Shown here one piece after another: positions 42,521 to 42,962 of a stretch of DNA of 42,962 nucleotides. The notes beneath the pieces were generated by a model. It worked only from the letters and a program-made list of their open reading frames with translations. It searched no databases and was not told the DNA's origin. The DNA is taken from NCBI GenBank assembly GCA_018335875.1, contig JAGXRN010000048.1:1-42962 (forward strand), written 5' to 3'. The translations under genes were made by a program, and so were the position numbers. The DNA comes from Dethiobacter sp. (GTDB taxonomy: Bacteria > Bacillota > Dethiobacteria > Dethiobacterales > Dethiobacteraceae). The number at the start of each line of letters is the position of its first letter. The first letter of the stretch is position 1.

Positions 42521-42714
42521 AACAGTTCACCCCTTTCTGATTGACACGTTATTTAATAATGTTAAAAATTAATTCACTGTTATGGAAAGATTTATTGTAT
42601 TAAAAAATTCGTGCAAAGGGCAATAACTTCCTGCAACGCCAAAAGCTTTCTCTTCTATTATCATTTTCACCTGCGCTGTCTCGACATAAACCCAAATCAA
42701 TTAGAAGGATATCC

Positions 42715-42742
42715 TTGTCTTTGCGTGTAAATATAGTATGAT
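42715..42742 (+). promoter_or_regulatory. Predicted sigma-A-type promoter
   Basis: TTGTCT (42715-42720) and TATGAT (42737-42742) are separated by 16 bases and lie 55 bases before the open frame at 42797. Nothing else is seen in 42521-42796. Confidence 0.4.
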
Positions 42743-42796
42743 AAGAGTAGTATCAGAAAGTCCCTTCGTTAAATATTAAAGGTAACCAAGGATAAT

Positions 42797-42962
42797 TTGC
42801 AAAAAATTACAATATTAACATCATATGGCAATACGCTCTTTGGTAAGCTCAATAATGGCAGGCTAAAGCAAGCCCTCCTTCCTTTAAAGCACGAGGCTAC
42901 GCATGGATATAATAATAGGGTGGAACGGCACTTTTCGGCGCCGGCAACTGGCTTAAGCGCAG
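42797..42962 (+). CDS. Partial open frame running off the right edge
   Basis: TTG 42797 opens 55 codons without a stop up to the window end (LQKITILTSYGNTLFGKLNN, then LPLKHEATHGYNNRVERHFS). AAGGA lies close upstream, with a predicted promoter before it. I recognise no family. The frame is short enough that it could be chance. Confidence 0.35.
   Translation, partial: MQKITILTSYGNTLFGKLNNGRLKQALLPLKHEATHGYNNRVERHFSAPATGLSA

Noticed and set aside
42917..42926. T-box-like sequence AGGGTGGAAC
   Set aside because: The following bases do not fit the ACCGCG part of the T-box, no specifier stem is seen, and it lies within an open reading frame.
1..42962. CRISPR array
   Set aside because: No regularly spaced direct repeats of the right size were seen, and no cas genes.

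Overview
The window looks like the chromosome of an anaerobic, endospore-forming Firmicute, most like the Peptococcaceae / Desulfotomaculum group. This rests on a YheC/YheD-type spore-coat ATP-grasp protein, SpsF-like sugar nucleotidyltransferase sequence, a lipoprotein-type penta-haem nitrite reductase, many TTG/GTG starts with strong GGAGG ribosome sites, and AT-rich surface-sugar genes next to more GC-rich blocks. The species cannot be fixed from the sequence alone.

Left block (about 0.25-14.3 kb): an AT-rich surface-glycan locus. A truncated pseB-like remnant is followed by an SDR epimerase, pseC, pseG, a convergent pseudaminic-acid methylase, a fusion of a NeuB-type synthase with an SpsF-type cytidylyltransferase, pseH, pseI and a family 2 glycosyltransferase. 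A rhamnose module follows: rmlD on the plus strand, then rmlA-rmlC-rmlB as a tightly overlapping minus-strand operon. A second glycosyltransferase and a GT-B capsule-type transferase close the block. Together these genes would make CMP-pseudaminic acid-like and dTDP-rhamnose donors and assemble them, probably on flagella, S-layer or spore surface.

Middle block (14.8-24.06 kb): a 9.2-kb stretch bounded by two 46-bp direct repeats with one mismatch. Each repeat is the 3' half of a tRNA (T-arm, acceptor strand, CCA), most like tRNA-Pro(GGG), and each is followed by a terminator. Inside are an unknown gene overlapping a DEDDh exonuclease-BRCT gene, the C-terminal stub of a tyrosine recombinase ending at a 32-bp perfect palindrome, and an intact nrfA with a Crp/Fnr-type operator. 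There is also a graveyard of broken genes: an IS630 transposase cut into an SRAP/YedK gene, a bPH-domain gene, a short FloA homologue, methyltransferase, Wzz-like and RelE fragments. A GreA-like gene and a coiled-coil / 45-residue gene pair also lie here. I read the block as a decaying integrated island.

Right block (24.1-33.3 kb): surface-sugar genes resume with the YheC/D protein, two paralogous minus-strand glycosyltransferases flanking an SDR plus APH-fold kinase pair, a family 2 glycosyltransferase, and the GC-rich pair rfbF-rfbG for CDP-4-keto-6-deoxyglucose. The island may have split what was once one continuous glycan locus.

Right end (33.3-42.96 kb): a HepT-type remnant, an ABC-F ATPase, a GIY-YIG remnant, an unknown membrane protein, a 5'-truncated mrp/ApbC ATPase, and a uspA gene. 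The uspA operator matches the nrfA operator and lies at about -41.5 from the predicted start. A MoxR / DUF58 / transglutaminase operon on the minus strand follows, and an open frame runs off the right edge.
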